This document shows positions 19,307 through 28,269 of a stretch of DNA of 64,000 nucleotides, in pieces; the first letter of the stretch is position 1; each line of letters starts with the position of its first letter. The notes below the pieces were generated by a model. It searched no databases. It was not told the origin of the DNA and saw only the letters and a program-made list of their open reading frames with translations. Source of the stretch: Enterovibrio norvegicus DSM 15893 (GTDB lineage: Bacteria; Pseudomonadota; Gammaproteobacteria; Enterobacterales; Vibrionaceae); NCBI RefSeq assembly GCF_900115495.1, contig NZ_FOWR01000003.1, positions 124,001 through 188,000 on the forward strand, written 5' to 3'. Position numbers and translations under genes: made by a program.

Positions 19307-19340
19307 GCCGACGCAGGCTTAATGCCGCGTCGGCCTTTTT
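19307..19340. terminator. Bidirectional terminator between convergent genes
   Basis: Outer stem GCCGACGC/GCGTCGGC with an inner GGC-TTAAT-GCC extension. A-run before, T-run after. It separates the yqfB-like gene from the class V aminotransferase gene. Confidence 0.9.
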
Positions 19341-19362
19341 GTCTCACGTATACCAATTAAAA

Positions 19363-20610
19363 TTAACGCTTGAGCACAGCGCTTAATGCATCGAAAAAGC
19401 GATCAATTTCCTGATGCGTGTTGTAATGCATCACACCCGCTCGCAGTATTCCGCCTTTCTCTGTCACGCCAAATGCATCCGTCAGTTTGTCGGCGTACAA
19501 ATGCCCGCTCCACACATAAATTTGCTGCTTGCCCAGCGCTTCAGCCACATATGCTGGATCAATATCGCCAAAGCGTAACGCAAACGTCGCGGTTCTGCCT
19601 TCAACGCCGTCAACCCCATACAAAGTCACACCATCAAGGGATGCCAGTTGCTCAAGGAAATACGTGGCAAGCGCTGATTCGTAAACGTGGATATGGTCAT
19701 ATGCGGTTTCCAATTTATCACGTAACGTATCGCCTTCGCCCAGAGAGGCAATGTATTCAATCGCCGCAATGAACCCGCTGAGCACTTCGAAATTGAGTGT
19801 GCCTGTTTCCCAGCAATGTGGTGGCGTGATCGGTGCAGGTTCTACTTTGTATGGCGCAACGCTCGACAGCCATTCATGTTTTCCATACAAGAAACCAAGA
19901 TGTGGTCCGTAGAATTTGTACGCAGAGCCTACAAGAAAATCGACGTCCAACGCCACAACGTTCACCAGTTGATGCGGCAGTAAATGCACAGCATCCACGA
20001 ACACTTTCGCCCCAACACGGTGACATTTATCAATGGCAGCTTTCAAATCCGTGATTGTACCCGTGATATTGCTGGCCGCTGTTAATGCCACCAATCGTGT
20101 TTTTTCATTCAACAACGCATCCAGCGCATCAAGATCTAACGCACCCGTGCGATCTTTGATCGGCAAATGATGCACATTCACGTCTCTGTCACGAGCTGCC
20201 ATGACCCAACTTGATCGGTTCGCACCATGATCGGCTTCGGTGACGATTACGTCATCTCCCGCTTGCCATTCTTGGCTCAACGCACGGCTGAAACTGAATG
20301 TCACAGACGTCATGTTTGCACCAAAGAAAACATTATCTGGCGATGCCGCGCCCACCAGCGTCGCTGCATATTCCCTCGCCTTTGCCACCACATCCACGGT
20401 TTCACGGCTAACGGTAAATTTTCCACCAAGGTTTGAGTTACCTGCACGCAAATAATCGCTGATAGCGTCAATCACGCGTTCAGGGAATTGGGTGCCACCC
20501 GGGCCATCAAGATAGACGGGATGAGAGCCATCAATCTCTCGCTGTAACGCAGGAAACTGACGGCGCAGTTGTTCAATGTTTGTAGCATTAAGCGGTAAAG
20601 ACAAAGACAT
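19363..20610 (-). CDS. Cysteine desulfurase-like class V PLP enzyme
   Basis: A 415-residue fold-type I PLP protein of the cysteine-desulfurase-like group. It has VYLDGPGGTQFPERV near the start, TEADHGANRSSW, and the PLP-Lys in DFLVGSAYKFYGPHLGFLYG (about residue 230). The catalytic Cys loop of IscS is not evident, so desulfurase activity is doubtful. Start ATG 20610 has GAGGGG eight bases upstream; this start overlaps the dioxygenase stop by 23 bp, so the genes are translationally coupled. The pair may make or recycle a modified amino acid. Confidence 0.85.
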   Translation of the reverse strand: MSLSLPLNATNIEQLRRQFPALQREIDGSHPVYLDGPGGTQFPERVIDAISDYLRAGNSNLGGKFTVSRETVDVVAKAREYAATLVGAASPDNVFFGANMTSVTFSFSRALSQEWQAGDDVIVTEADHGANRSSWVMAARDRDVNVHHLPIKDRTGALDLDALDALLNEKTRLVALTAASNITGTITDLKAAIDKCHRVGAKVFVDAVHLLPHQLVNVVALDVDFLVGSAYKFYGPHLGFLYGKHEWLSSVAPYKVEPAPITPPHCWETGTLNFEVLSGFIAAIEYIASLGEGDTLRDKLETAYDHIHVYESALATYFLEQLASLDGVTLYGVDGVEGRTATFALRFGDIDPAYVAEALGKQQIYVWSGHLYADKLTDAFGVTEKGGILRAGVMHYNTHQEIDRFFDALSAVLKR

Positions 20611-21223
20611 CGCGGATCCCCTCTTCGCCAGATTGGCTAGATAACGTTTCAGAGATGTGGTGGTAGTAACGTGCATCATCAAGAATGATGAACTGGTTGG
20701 GTTCAAGTACCGTATTCAGGTGAGGATGTTGATCAACGGGCGACGTAAATATCTGCGTGAACCCGCCTGCAATATTTTTACGTTGAACACAGAAAATACC
20801 CACAAAACGAAAACCATCTTGGTGAATACCCTCAGGTGCAGGGGCAGACGTATCATTCACCGAGCAGGTTACACGAATTTGGTGAACATCCACTTGTGCA
20901 CCTTCTTTCTCGATGCCAGTTGCACTCGCGAAGGATTTCAACAAGTGTTGAAATGCAGGTGTTTGAATCATATCGTCTGACATAGGTGCAAATTCCCTTA
21001 GCACATCACCCACCACACGGTTCACTTCAGAAGATTGCATAAACGGAGCGTGGGCTAACCGAGAGATACAGCCAGAGGATGAAAGTGTAAAACGCGCATA
21101 GCTCCTAAAACGAACATCACTGTCCACGTAAGGGTCGCGTTTTAGCGAGGAAAAATAAGGCGTTAATGTATCAGCAACTTCTGAAGGTGTCTGAAATGCT
21201 TCAATTAAAAAGGTGTTTTGCAT
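20588..21223 (-). CDS. 2OG-Fe(II) dioxygenase (2OG-Fe_Oxy_2 type)
   Basis: A 211-residue non-heme iron oxygenase. The iron ligands are read as HQD in EGIHQDGFRFVG (about residues 137-139) and a distal His in ARYYHHISE (about residue 188), with a following Ser/Arg region for 2-oxoglutarate. The family includes bacterial free-amino-acid hydroxylases such as isoleucine dioxygenase. It overlaps the downstream PLP-enzyme gene. AAGGAATGAGAT precedes ATG. Amino-acid substrate is an inference. Confidence 0.85.
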   Translation of the reverse strand: MQNTFLIEAFQTPSEVADTLTPYFSSLKRDPYVDSDVRFRSYARFTLSSSGCISRLAHAPFMQSSEVNRVVGDVLREFAPMSDDMIQTPAFQHLLKSFASATGIEKEGAQVDVHQIRVTCSVNDTSAPAPEGIHQDGFRFVGIFCVQRKNIAGGFTQIFTSPVDQHPHLNTVLEPNQFIILDDARYYHHISETLSSQSGEEGIRDVFVFTA

Positions 21224-21559
21224 ATCTCATTCCTTTTGACGACAAAACAAAACCCAGCCTGTTAATGGGTTGTTAACATTTATATTAAGCCAGCAGATAA
21301 CACATTAACAACACTTAAACCCAATTATATGCACATATTCCAGTTTATAATTTGGTCAATCACATGAAATGGAACATCATGATTCCATCTAGGTTAAACA
21401 TAGTGTTTTGTACCATGGTTGAGAGTATTAAAGAACCTCTGTGCTTTTCCCGAAACCTTTAGTTTCTATTGGTTGTATTTCTGTCTGATATCTCGTTCAC
21501 TATCAATGCTGAATTTCACTATTAACAATAAAATCAACAACGGAGTAATTCAAAAACTG
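21224..21559. other. AT-rich divergent promoter region
   Basis: Gap between the minus-strand dioxygenase and plus-strand FemAB-like genes. It has a small AACCCA-N9-TGGGTT hairpin at about 21250-21270. The plus-strand reading frame is open upstream to 21419, so the FemAB-like gene could start earlier. No operator was identified. Confidence 0.4.
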
Positions 21560-22702
21560 ATGACCATGGAATGTAAGGTAATCTCGACAATCGAGGAGTT
21601 TGGTAAAGACGCGTGGAACGCGTTGCTACCTAGTGATTATCCGTTTATTCAGTATGAATTTTTCTATTCACTTGAAAAGAGCCAAGCTGTAAGCGCCAAA
21701 GCTGGCTGGTTCCCACAATATATCGGCGTATACCGCCATCAAACGCTCGTCGGTGTCGCCCCTTGTTTTATCAAAGCACATCCTTATGGTGAGTATGTGT
21801 TTGATTGGTCATGGGCAGAAGCTTATGAAGATGCAGGCATGGAGTATTATCCCAAGCTCGTCTGCGCAGTACCGTTTACGCCGTCCTCCGGCCCTCGTCT
21901 ACTTGTGTCCGCAAATGAAGACAGCACCGAGATTTGCCAACACCTACTGAGCGCCATGCAAACGCTCGCCAAACAGCGAAAGTGTTCCGGTGTTCACGTC
22001 TTATTCCCAACGCAAGCATTGTGCGACACCTTAAAGGAAAGTGGTTTTTTGGAACGCCGCGACGTCCAGTTCCATTGGCTGAATCGTGGATATACCTGCT
22101 TTGATGATTTCATGGCAAAGCTCACCTCACGCAAACGTCGTACCATTCGAAAAGAACGTCAAAGCATCGGCGATCAAGGCGCAACCGTCCATGTGCTAGA
22201 AGGTGAAGCGATCACCAGCGCACATTGGGATGTGTTTACCCACTTTTATCAAATGACTTACCTCAAACGCTCAGGGCACACCGGCTATTTAAACAGTGAA
22301 TTTTTCCATCACCTCGGTGAAACCATGTTAGACAAGGTCGTCTTGGTGTTTGCTGAAGCCTATGGCGACTATGTAGCGGGGGCACTTTACATCAAATCGA
22401 ATGACACGCTTTTCGGCCGATATTGGGGAAGTTTGTCAGATTTCGAAAACCTGCATTTTGAATTGTGTTACTACCAAGGTATTGAGTACTGCATTGAACA
22501 CGGAATCACCACTTTTGACGCGGGTGCTCAAGGTGAACACAAGTTAATACGGGGGTTTGAACCTGTGATTACTTATTCTGGACACTACCTAGCACACCAG
22601 GGTTTCCATGATGGCATTGCAGAGTATCTAACGCGCGAACATGACATGATCCAGCAGTACTATGACGATGCATTTCAACACCTGCCTTATAGAAAGGCAT
22701 AG
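21560..22702 (+). CDS. FemAB-like/DUF482 GNAT protein
   Basis: A 380-residue protein of the DUF482 (FemAB_like, PF04339) family, which has two GNAT-like domains and is related to aminoacyltransferases of cell-wall synthesis. Clear blocks are FIQYEFFYSLEKSQAV, WFPQYIGVYRH, FDWSWAEAYEDAGM and GYTCFDDFMAKLTSRKRRTIRKER, with a C-terminal EHKLIRGFEP. Actual chemistry is unproven. ATG 21560 is two codons before the conserved start; the ribosome binding site GGAG is 14 bp away, so the exact start is uncertain. Confidence 0.82.
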   Translation: MTMECKVISTIEEFGKDAWNALLPSDYPFIQYEFFYSLEKSQAVSAKAGWFPQYIGVYRHQTLVGVAPCFIKAHPYGEYVFDWSWAEAYEDAGMEYYPKLVCAVPFTPSSGPRLLVSANEDSTEICQHLLSAMQTLAKQRKCSGVHVLFPTQALCDTLKESGFLERRDVQFHWLNRGYTCFDDFMAKLTSRKRRTIRKERQSIGDQGATVHVLEGEAITSAHWDVFTHFYQMTYLKRSGHTGYLNSEFFHHLGETMLDKVVLVFAEAYGDYVAGALYIKSNDTLFGRYWGSLSDFENLHFELCYYQGIEYCIEHGITTFDAGAQGEHKLIRGFEPVITYSGHYLAHQGFHDGIAEYLTREHDMIQQYYDDAFQHLPYRKA

Positions 22703-23281
22703 TCACTCATTCATCTCGTCGGGTGGATGGTGCAACTTGTACCACATCTGTGAGGTCATTTCGTAAAGGCAGTGCTCAGCAAGCGGGTGACTTGCCGCAA
22801 TGCTCGGATGAAAAAACTGGAATTGTGTATCTCGCATACCCAGTTTTTTCATCACGGCTTGTGAAGGCATGTTCTCTAGCACTGTAAATGATACAACACG
22901 CTGAAGTTGGCTTACCTCAAACCCAACGCGTAACACTTCGTTGGCCGCTTCTGTGGCATAGCCTTGGCGATGAAACGCCGAGGCAATTCGCCAACCAATC
23001 TCATACACATATTCGCCCATTACCTGATAATCGGTGAAATTGATGCCGACGGTGCCAATGAGCTCTCCGGTCGATTTCAACGTGACCGCCCAATAAGAAA
23101 CCCCCGTTTCATCCCATTTACTGGCAATGCGCGATAAGGTGTCTTCGCTTTGGGTACGAGAAAGCGTGGCAGGAAAGTAACGCATGACAAACGGGTCTGC
23201 GTTCATCGCAGCAAAAGGCTCTGTGTCTTTTTCCTGAAAACGTCGTAACACCAGACGCTCAGTATGAAGCTCCTTCCCCAT
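22703..23281 (-). CDS. RimJ/RimL-type GNAT acetyltransferase
   Basis: A 192-residue GNAT of the RimJ/RimL class. It begins with TERLVLRRFQEKDTEPFAAM, has the WAVTLKSTGELIGTVGI strand pair, and the CoA loop WRIASAFHRQGYATEAANEVL (about residues 99-119). ENMPSQAVMKKLGM is the usual C-terminal block. AAGGAATTAA precedes ATG. Its stop directly abuts that of the convergent FemAB-like gene. Substrate unknown. Confidence 0.92.
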   Translation of the reverse strand: MGKELHTERLVLRRFQEKDTEPFAAMNADPFVMRYFPATLSRTQSEDTLSRIASKWDETGVSYWAVTLKSTGELIGTVGINFTDYQVMGEYVYEIGWRIASAFHRQGYATEAANEVLRVGFEVSQLQRVVSFTVLENMPSQAVMKKLGMRDTQFQFFHPSIAASHPLAEHCLYEMTSQMWYKLHHPPDEMNE

Positions 23282-23311
23282 TTAATTCCTTTTAAGTCAA
23301 AAACTAGGCAC

Positions 23312-23335
23312 AAAAAAGGTGGCTATAAAGCCACC
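23312..23335 (-). terminator. Terminator for the small membrane-protein gene
   Basis: Stem GGTGGCT/AGCCACC with an ATAA loop. On the minus strand it is followed by a U-tract (the A-run at 23312-23317), so it acts downstream of the gene ending at 23390. Confidence 0.85.
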
Positions 23336-23389
23336 CTTCTAACTATAGGCGAACGTTAACAAAACGCGCATGTTAACGATTGTTAGTGA

Positions 23390-23758
23390 TTACGTTGTTT
23401 GCAAACGCGCTTTCACTGCCGCCATTCGTGTTTGCACAAATTCACGGTACTTAAAGTAGCCATAGGTCGCAACCAAAGAGAAGAACAGGTACGACAGTGC
23501 GAAAACGAAAGGTGATGCGATCAATTCGCGCTCAAGGCTCCACATCACGCCGAATACAGTGATACCCATTTTGACCGCAAATCCTGAAATCAGAAGCAGC
23601 AGCGCCAATTGTGGATAATTTGTATGGCGGAAGCTCAGCCAATAACAACACCCAACAGCTACTGTAGCGAGAGAAAATCCAACCATATAGGAATGGACAT
23701 GCTCACCCGCGAGGATGCCGCCAACAACAGACAGAAAAACAACCAAGAAAAAGGCCAT
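23390..23758 (-). CDS. Small four-helix membrane protein, unknown
   Basis: A 122-residue protein with about four hydrophobic segments and a basic C-terminal tail. It starts MAFFLVVFLSVVGG with GGAG and a good spacer before ATG 23758. The upstream in-frame extension to 23797 has no such site. No family recognised. Confidence 0.65.
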   Translation of the reverse strand: MAFFLVVFLSVVGGILAGEHVHSYMVGFSLATVAVGCCYWLSFRHTNYPQLALLLLISGFAVKMGITVFGVMWSLERELIASPFVFALSYLFFSLVATYGYFKYREFVQTRMAAVKARLQTT

Positions 23759-24276
23759 TTCTACTCCAAAATGAGAGTTAAATAAAACATTGAGCAAACT
23801 TTGCTCACCTGAAGCGTATTTTTACATATTTCTGTTCTGACTGCGAAGGGGGTGTTTTTTACATTTGCGTAACACAATTATACAAAATCAGACGGTTACA
23901 GAACCATAACTGCCTTATTTATTGAGGTTTTATGTGTAGAGAATGCGTTAACAAATTGTTTATTTATTACAAGTGGAAATCTTTTGTTACGATTGTGATG
24001 GACTTTTATGCGACGAATGCAAAGAAATCGTCAGCAACAGATAAGTAATGGCGGCATTTACCTTTACTTTAAGGTGGTAGGGTTGCTCGAAATGCCTGAT
24101 TAAACCGACATGTCATACGTAATTTCTGACAGCACATGCCAAGATGAAACACCAATCAGACATTTTTAACGTTGTCGTTAAAACTTCACTTTACATATGG
24201 AAAAACGAATATATGATTTTTCATATGTGAATTTTCAACTTTAAAGACTGCGCATTCAGCGAAAAAGGAAAACGCA
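23759..24276. other. Promoter region of the GAPDH-arsJ pair
   Basis: About 520 bp of AT-rich DNA between divergent genes with no supported gene; in particular, no arsR regulator is present. The distal end holds a long ATATG-type inverted repeat (24193-24228), listed separately. Confidence 0.55.
24193..24228. promoter_or_regulatory. Inverted repeat, possible ArsR-type operator
   Basis: ACATATG (24193-24199) pairs with CATATGT (24222-24228) with A/T-rich inner arms. A tighter palindrome ATATGA-N4-TCATAT lies within it at 24211-24226. It sits 49 bp upstream of the GAPDH gene. ArsR/SmtB regulators often bind ATATGA-like half-sites, but no arsR is in the window, so the assignment is inference. 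Confidence 0.5.
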
Positions 24277-25290
24277 ATGACAATTAAGATCGGTATCAAT
24301 GGATTCGGCCGCATGGGTCGCCTCACTTTCAGAGCAGCATTCAATCAAGCAGATGTGGAGTTTATTCGCATCAATGATCCCGAAGGCGACGCAGCGACCC
24401 TCGCCCACCTGATCAATTTCGATTCCGTTCATGGCCGTTGGGAGCATGAAGCCGTTGCCGATGGACAAAACATGATCATTGGTGAGAACACCCTTCAATG
24501 CACACAGAATACAGCCATTGGTGATACTGATTGGTCTGATTGCGATATCGTGATTGAAGCCTCAGGCAAGATGAAAACCAAAGCACTGCTCAATGCTTAC
24601 CTTGAGCAAGGTGTGAAGCGCGTGGTGGTTACTGCTCCTGTAAAAGAAGATGGCGTACTCAACGTTGTAATGGGTGTTAACCACCATGAATACGATGCCG
24701 AAAACCACCCTATCGTGACAGCAGCATCATGCACCACCAACTGTCTTGCGCCTGTGGTTAAAGTCATCCACGAAAAACTCGGTATCGTCCATGGCTCCAT
24801 GACGACCATTCATGACATCACCAACACGCAAACCATCATCGATGCGCCGCACAAGGATTTGCGCCGCGCACGTGCATGTGGTTCTTCTTTGATCCCAACG
24901 ACAACAGGCTCAGCGACGGCTATTACGCACATTTTCCCAGAGCTAAAAGGGCGATTAAACGGACACGCTGTTCGCATTCCTTTGACCAACGCATCATTAA
25001 CCGATTGTGTTTTCGAAGTCAGCCGTGCCACCACGGAAGAAGAGGTGAACGCACTGCTGAAAGACGCCGCGAACAGCGAACTGAAAGGCATTCTTGGCTA
25101 TGAAGAGCGCCCGCTGGTGTCTGTTGATTACAAAACGGACCCACGCTCCGGCACCATTGATGCACTGTCCACCATGGTCATTAACGGCACACAGGTAAAA
25201 CTGTACGTGTGGTATGACAATGAGTGGGGTTATGCAAACCGTACTGCCGAGCTTGCACTGATGGTCGGCCGTCAAGACAAAGCACAATAA
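24277..25290 (+). CDS. ArsJ-associated glyceraldehyde-3-phosphate dehydrogenase
   Basis: A 337-residue GAPDH. It has the NAD-binding [12 protein letters not shown], the catalytic Cys in [10 protein letters not shown] (about residue 152) and the C-terminal [11 protein letters not shown]. With arsenate it forms 1-arseno-3-phosphoglycerate, which the neighbouring ArsJ exports. The gene pair and 24-bp spacing to arsJ support this role over central glycolysis. It is of the ars-linked type by context. Confidence 0.9.
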   Translation: MTIKIGINGFGRMGRLTFRAAFNQADVEFIRINDPEGDAATLAHLINFDSVHGRWEHEAVADGQNMIIGENTLQCTQNTAIGDTDWSDCDIVIEASGKMKTKALLNAYLEQGVKRVVVTAPVKEDGVLNVVMGVNHHEYDAENHPIVTAASCTTNCLAPVVKVIHEKLGIVHGSMTTIHDITNTQTIIDAPHKDLRRARACGSSLIPTTTGSATAITHIFPELKGRLNGHAVRIPLTNASLTDCVFEVSRATTEEEVNALLKDAANSELKGILGYEERPLVSVDYKTDPRSGTIDALSTMVINGTQVKLYVWYDNEWGYANRTAELALMVGRQDKAQ

Positions 25291-25314
25291 CCGAATACGG
25301 GAAGACATTTCACC

Positions 25315-26544
25315 ATGCCATTCGCTTCACTCTCCACTGAGATAAAGCAGTATCTCATTGTTACGGGCAACTACTGGGCATTCACGCTCACCGACGGCGC
25401 ACTGCGTATGTTGGTGGTGCTGCATTTCAACGCGCTGGGCTACAGCCCGTTAGAAATCGCCATGCTGTTTTTGTTTTATGAGTTCTTTGGTGTCGTCACT
25501 AACCTCGTTGGTGGTTGGCTTGGCGCGCATATCGGCCTAAATCGCACCATGAACATTGGCCTCGGTTTACAAATCGTGGCACTCGGCATGTTACTGGTGC
25601 CTGCTGGCATGTTGACGGTCGCTTGGGTAATGGCGGCGCAAGCCTTATCGGGTATCGCAAAAGATCTCAATAAGATGAGCGCGAAAAGCGCAGTCAAAAC
25701 CCTGGTGCCTGAGAATGCAGAAGGCACACTGTACAAGTGGGTTGCCGCGCTGACAGGATCCAAGAACGCGCTGAAAGGTGCAGGTTTCTTCCTTGGCGGC
25801 GCATTGCTCTCGGTGCTTGGCTTTCAAGGGGCGGTTGCAGTAATGGCAGCCATGCTGTTGCTGGTATGGATAGGCAGCTTACTGTCATTGAAAGCCAAAC
25901 TCGGCACGTCTAAGAGCAAGCCAAAGTTCACGCAAATTTTCTCGAAAAGCGTACCCATCAACGTCTTGTCTGCGGCGAGAATGTTTCTGTTCGGTGCACG
26001 TGATGTGTGGTTCGTTGTCGCACTTCCCGTGTTCTTAACCACTCAGCTGGGTTGGGATCACTGGTATGTCGGCGGGTTTCTTGCTGCTTGGGTGATGGCG
26101 TATGGCATCGTTCAAGGCTTCGCGCCAAAAATCACGGGCAAAGCGCAAGGGAAAACACCGGACGGTCGGTCAGCAATGTATTGGGCGGCAGGTCTTGCCA
26201 TTATTCCCGCGCTGATTGCGCTAGCGCTCAGCCAATCTCTCGCACCTGAAATATCCATTGTGGTGGGTTTATTGGTATTTGGAGGTGTCTTCGCGATCAA
26301 CTCGTCACTGCACAGTTATCTCATCGTGAGTTATGCACGCAGCGATGGTGCATCTCTTGATGTTGGCTTCTATTACATGGCGAATGCCTTGGGTAGATTG
26401 TTTGGCACCTTGTTGTCGGGTTGGGTTTACCAAGCCTATGGTCTTGAAGCGTGTCTGTGGATTTCTAGCGCGATGCTTACAACGGCTAGCGTGGTTTCCT
26501 ATTGGCTACCCCGTCAAATTGAAGTAGAAACGCGCATCTCTTGA
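25315..26544 (+). CDS. arsJ: Organoarsenical efflux MFS transporter ArsJ
   Basis: A 409-residue MFS protein with about twelve membrane segments. The start region TDGALRMLVVLHFNALGYS and the segment LFYEFFGVVTNLVGGWLGA match ArsJ, which exports 1-arseno-3-phosphoglycerate and so gives arsenate resistance. It is directly downstream of the GAPDH gene. The symbol rests on motif recall and the GAPDH neighbour. No other ars gene is present. A strong terminator follows. Confidence 0.92.
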   Translation: MPFASLSTEIKQYLIVTGNYWAFTLTDGALRMLVVLHFNALGYSPLEIAMLFLFYEFFGVVTNLVGGWLGAHIGLNRTMNIGLGLQIVALGMLLVPAGMLTVAWVMAAQALSGIAKDLNKMSAKSAVKTLVPENAEGTLYKWVAALTGSKNALKGAGFFLGGALLSVLGFQGAVAVMAAMLLLVWIGSLLSLKAKLGTSKSKPKFTQIFSKSVPINVLSAARMFLFGARDVWFVVALPVFLTTQLGWDHWYVGGFLAAWVMAYGIVQGFAPKITGKAQGKTPDGRSAMYWAAGLAIIPALIALALSQSLAPEISIVVGLLVFGGVFAINSSLHSYLIVSYARSDGASLDVGFYYMANALGRLFGTLLSGWVYQAYGLEACLWISSAMLTTASVVSYWLPRQIEVETRIS

Positions 26545-26580
26545 TCTCTCTATCGTGAACCGTTTTTTTCATCGAAAAAT

Positions 26581-26613
26581 AAAGAGGTTGGACAATGTCC
26601 AACCTCTTTTTCG
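26581..26613 (+). terminator. Terminator after arsJ
   Basis: Thirteen-bp stem AAAGAGGTTGGAC/GTCCAACCTCTTT with an AAT loop, then a T-run. It ends the GAPDH-arsJ transcript. Confidence 0.93.
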
Positions 26614-26649
26614 TTTGTCTCTGTGCCTTTTTATTTATCTCTAAACCTT

Positions 26650-27021
26650 TCAGTTTATCGCAGGGCGGAGGCTGATATTAGGCGTGGAAAGCAATGCTTC
26701 AGACGTCACTTTATCGTGATAGGCCTTGTTCAGCGCACTTACCTCCACAACTGGCCCCAACATTTTCACGCGCATTAATGCGCCATGAGAGCCTGATATT
26801 TCCGCGACTCGTCCTTCAGAGTAGTCACTCTGATAAGGGAAGGTTTCAATCGCAAGGTGAAGAAGGTTTAACTCTTGTCGGCGAACAGAAAGGAAAGAAC
26901 GCCACATCAACGCATCAAACACTTCGGCAGTGTTGTATGCCCGAATAACAAAACGCCACCCTCTATCCTCACCATAAAAATCCAACGGAAACAATTTTCG
27001 GATTCGTTTATTGATTTTCAA
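26650..27021 (-). CDS. Hypothetical protein, about 123 residues
   Basis: A basic protein starting (M)KINKRIRKLFPLDF at a TTG (27021) with GAGAT upstream; the open frame extends to 27060. It contains GWRFVIRAYNTAEVFDALMW and a C-terminal half with small-residue loops. No family recognised. Composition is protein-like, but the start and reality are uncertain. Confidence 0.5.
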   Translation of the reverse strand: MKINKRIRKLFPLDFYGEDRGWRFVIRAYNTAEVFDALMWRSFLSVRRQELNLLHLAIETFPYQSDYSEGRVAEISGSHGALMRVKMLGPVVEVSALNKAYHDKVTSEALLSTPNISLRPAIN

Positions 27022-27482
27022 ACTGGTATCTCTTTTCCAACAGAAACTGGATGCACACACGATCTGAGTATAGAGACAGATTCAAAGCTCGCCATGAAAC
27101 ACACTTAAAATAACGTCTTGTTTTTATGCGCATCAATATTTCCAATTCCATGAATTTGGGTCTATCCGTCGAGTGAATTCGACGGCGATAACCTTCGACC
27201 AATTATTAAAATTGGGAATAAGAACCAAAAATGATGCGTAAGCTTGTCCAATTGATACACTGACAAATTAAAAGCGCGGTATGTTGCTGGTCAGATATAC
27301 TAAACAGATTGATACGACTCTGGTCTAACACTTTTCTCGCACGCGTGAGGCTTTCATTTTAATGCCTTAAAACATTGAAGTTACAAACAAAAAGGCAGAG
27401 TCATCACAGCGACACGACATCAGCGTGCACATTAACACGACCCTCTATTTCGGGTCGGATTGACAGGGAAGCGGCATTCTAC
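27022..27482. other. Intergenic region without a supported gene
   Basis: AT-rich gap. It holds the upstream extension of the preceding minus-strand frame and short plus-strand frames without ribosome binding sites. No RNA or operator recognised. Confidence 0.4.
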
Positions 27483-27650
27483 ATGAAACTAAAGATATTC
27501 CGATGGATTATCGTTGTTGTACTCGTGATCGGTGCATTTGTACTCGGCATCGAGTTTCAAAAATTTACCGAACCAGATTCCTGCCTTGATATGGGTGGAG
27601 ACAAAGGCATAGGCAGTCATCAAATATGCATCTCCACTGATCACGACTAA
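27483..27650 (+). CDS. Small single-pass membrane protein
   Basis: A 55-residue protein: MKLKIFRWI, then a hydrophobic helix (about residues 8-23) and a short outer part with two Cys and an acidic tail. AGGGAAG precedes ATG. It fits a small membrane or secreted-anchor protein. No family recognised. Confidence 0.5.
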   Translation: MKLKIFRWIIVVVLVIGAFVLGIEFQKFTEPDSCLDMGGDKGIGSHQICISTDHD

Positions 27651-27858
27651 TCCAAACTCGAAACAGTCGTGAAAGTCCAAGCCAAACATATGCCAACATA
27701 GGAATAACATTTTCGTCGTAAATGCGTTTTATTTGTTCAAACGATACACATGACACGCTTTAAATGACTTTATAGACAAGATCTGCCTTAAAAATGCGGT
27801 AGACTTTAAAGACTGACTGTAAATTACTGAAAGAGTTGTCAGTACTTTGGAGTGAAAG

Positions 27859-28269
27859 ATGGCTAAACCATTTCCCTGGGGAATGAGTCGTACAGGCGGT
27901 AAACCGTTTGAATTTGACTTCTGGCATTGGCAAAGCGCAATGCAACCCGGATTACATCAGCGAAACTATCAATGTCTATCTGATCGTCATCGCGCAAAAC
28001 TTGATGTGAATGAGAGTGATCTCAACGGCGCGTCTCAACGCCCCTCTTTTTTATCCGAACACACCTTAGGGTTAACACTCAACTCTTTCAGCGTTCGTGG
28101 ACGACTCACCCGTGTCATGGATCACGCAGTAACTCTTGCGCCAGTTTTTGCGAAAGCAACGCGACGCCAGCCTCAGTATGACCACCAACAGAACTCGAAA
28201 AAAGGAGTGGCGATGCTTACAAAGCACCAAGCTGCCACTGCTCAATACGTTAAGAGCCTTGCATGCTGA
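27859..28269 (+). CDS. Hypothetical protein coupled to the GGDEF gene
   Basis: A 136-residue basic protein starting MAKPFPWGMSRTGG with GGAG ideally placed before ATG. It contains a central low-complexity stretch and no recognised domain. Its end overlaps the start of the GGDEF gene by 7 bp, so the two are translationally coupled. It may modulate the cyclase, but nothing in the sequence shows how. Confidence 0.6.
   Translation: MAKPFPWGMSRTGGKPFEFDFWHWQSAMQPGLHQRNYQCLSDRHRAKLDVNESDLNGASQRPSFLSEHTLGLTLNSFSVRGRLTRVMDHAVTLAPVFAKATRRQPQYDHQQNSKKGVAMLTKHQAATAQYVKSLAC

Noticed and set aside
21419-21559. Upstream extension of the FemAB-like gene
   Set aside because: The 47 extra codons are hydrophobic and not typical of the family; ATG 21560 fits the conserved start better.
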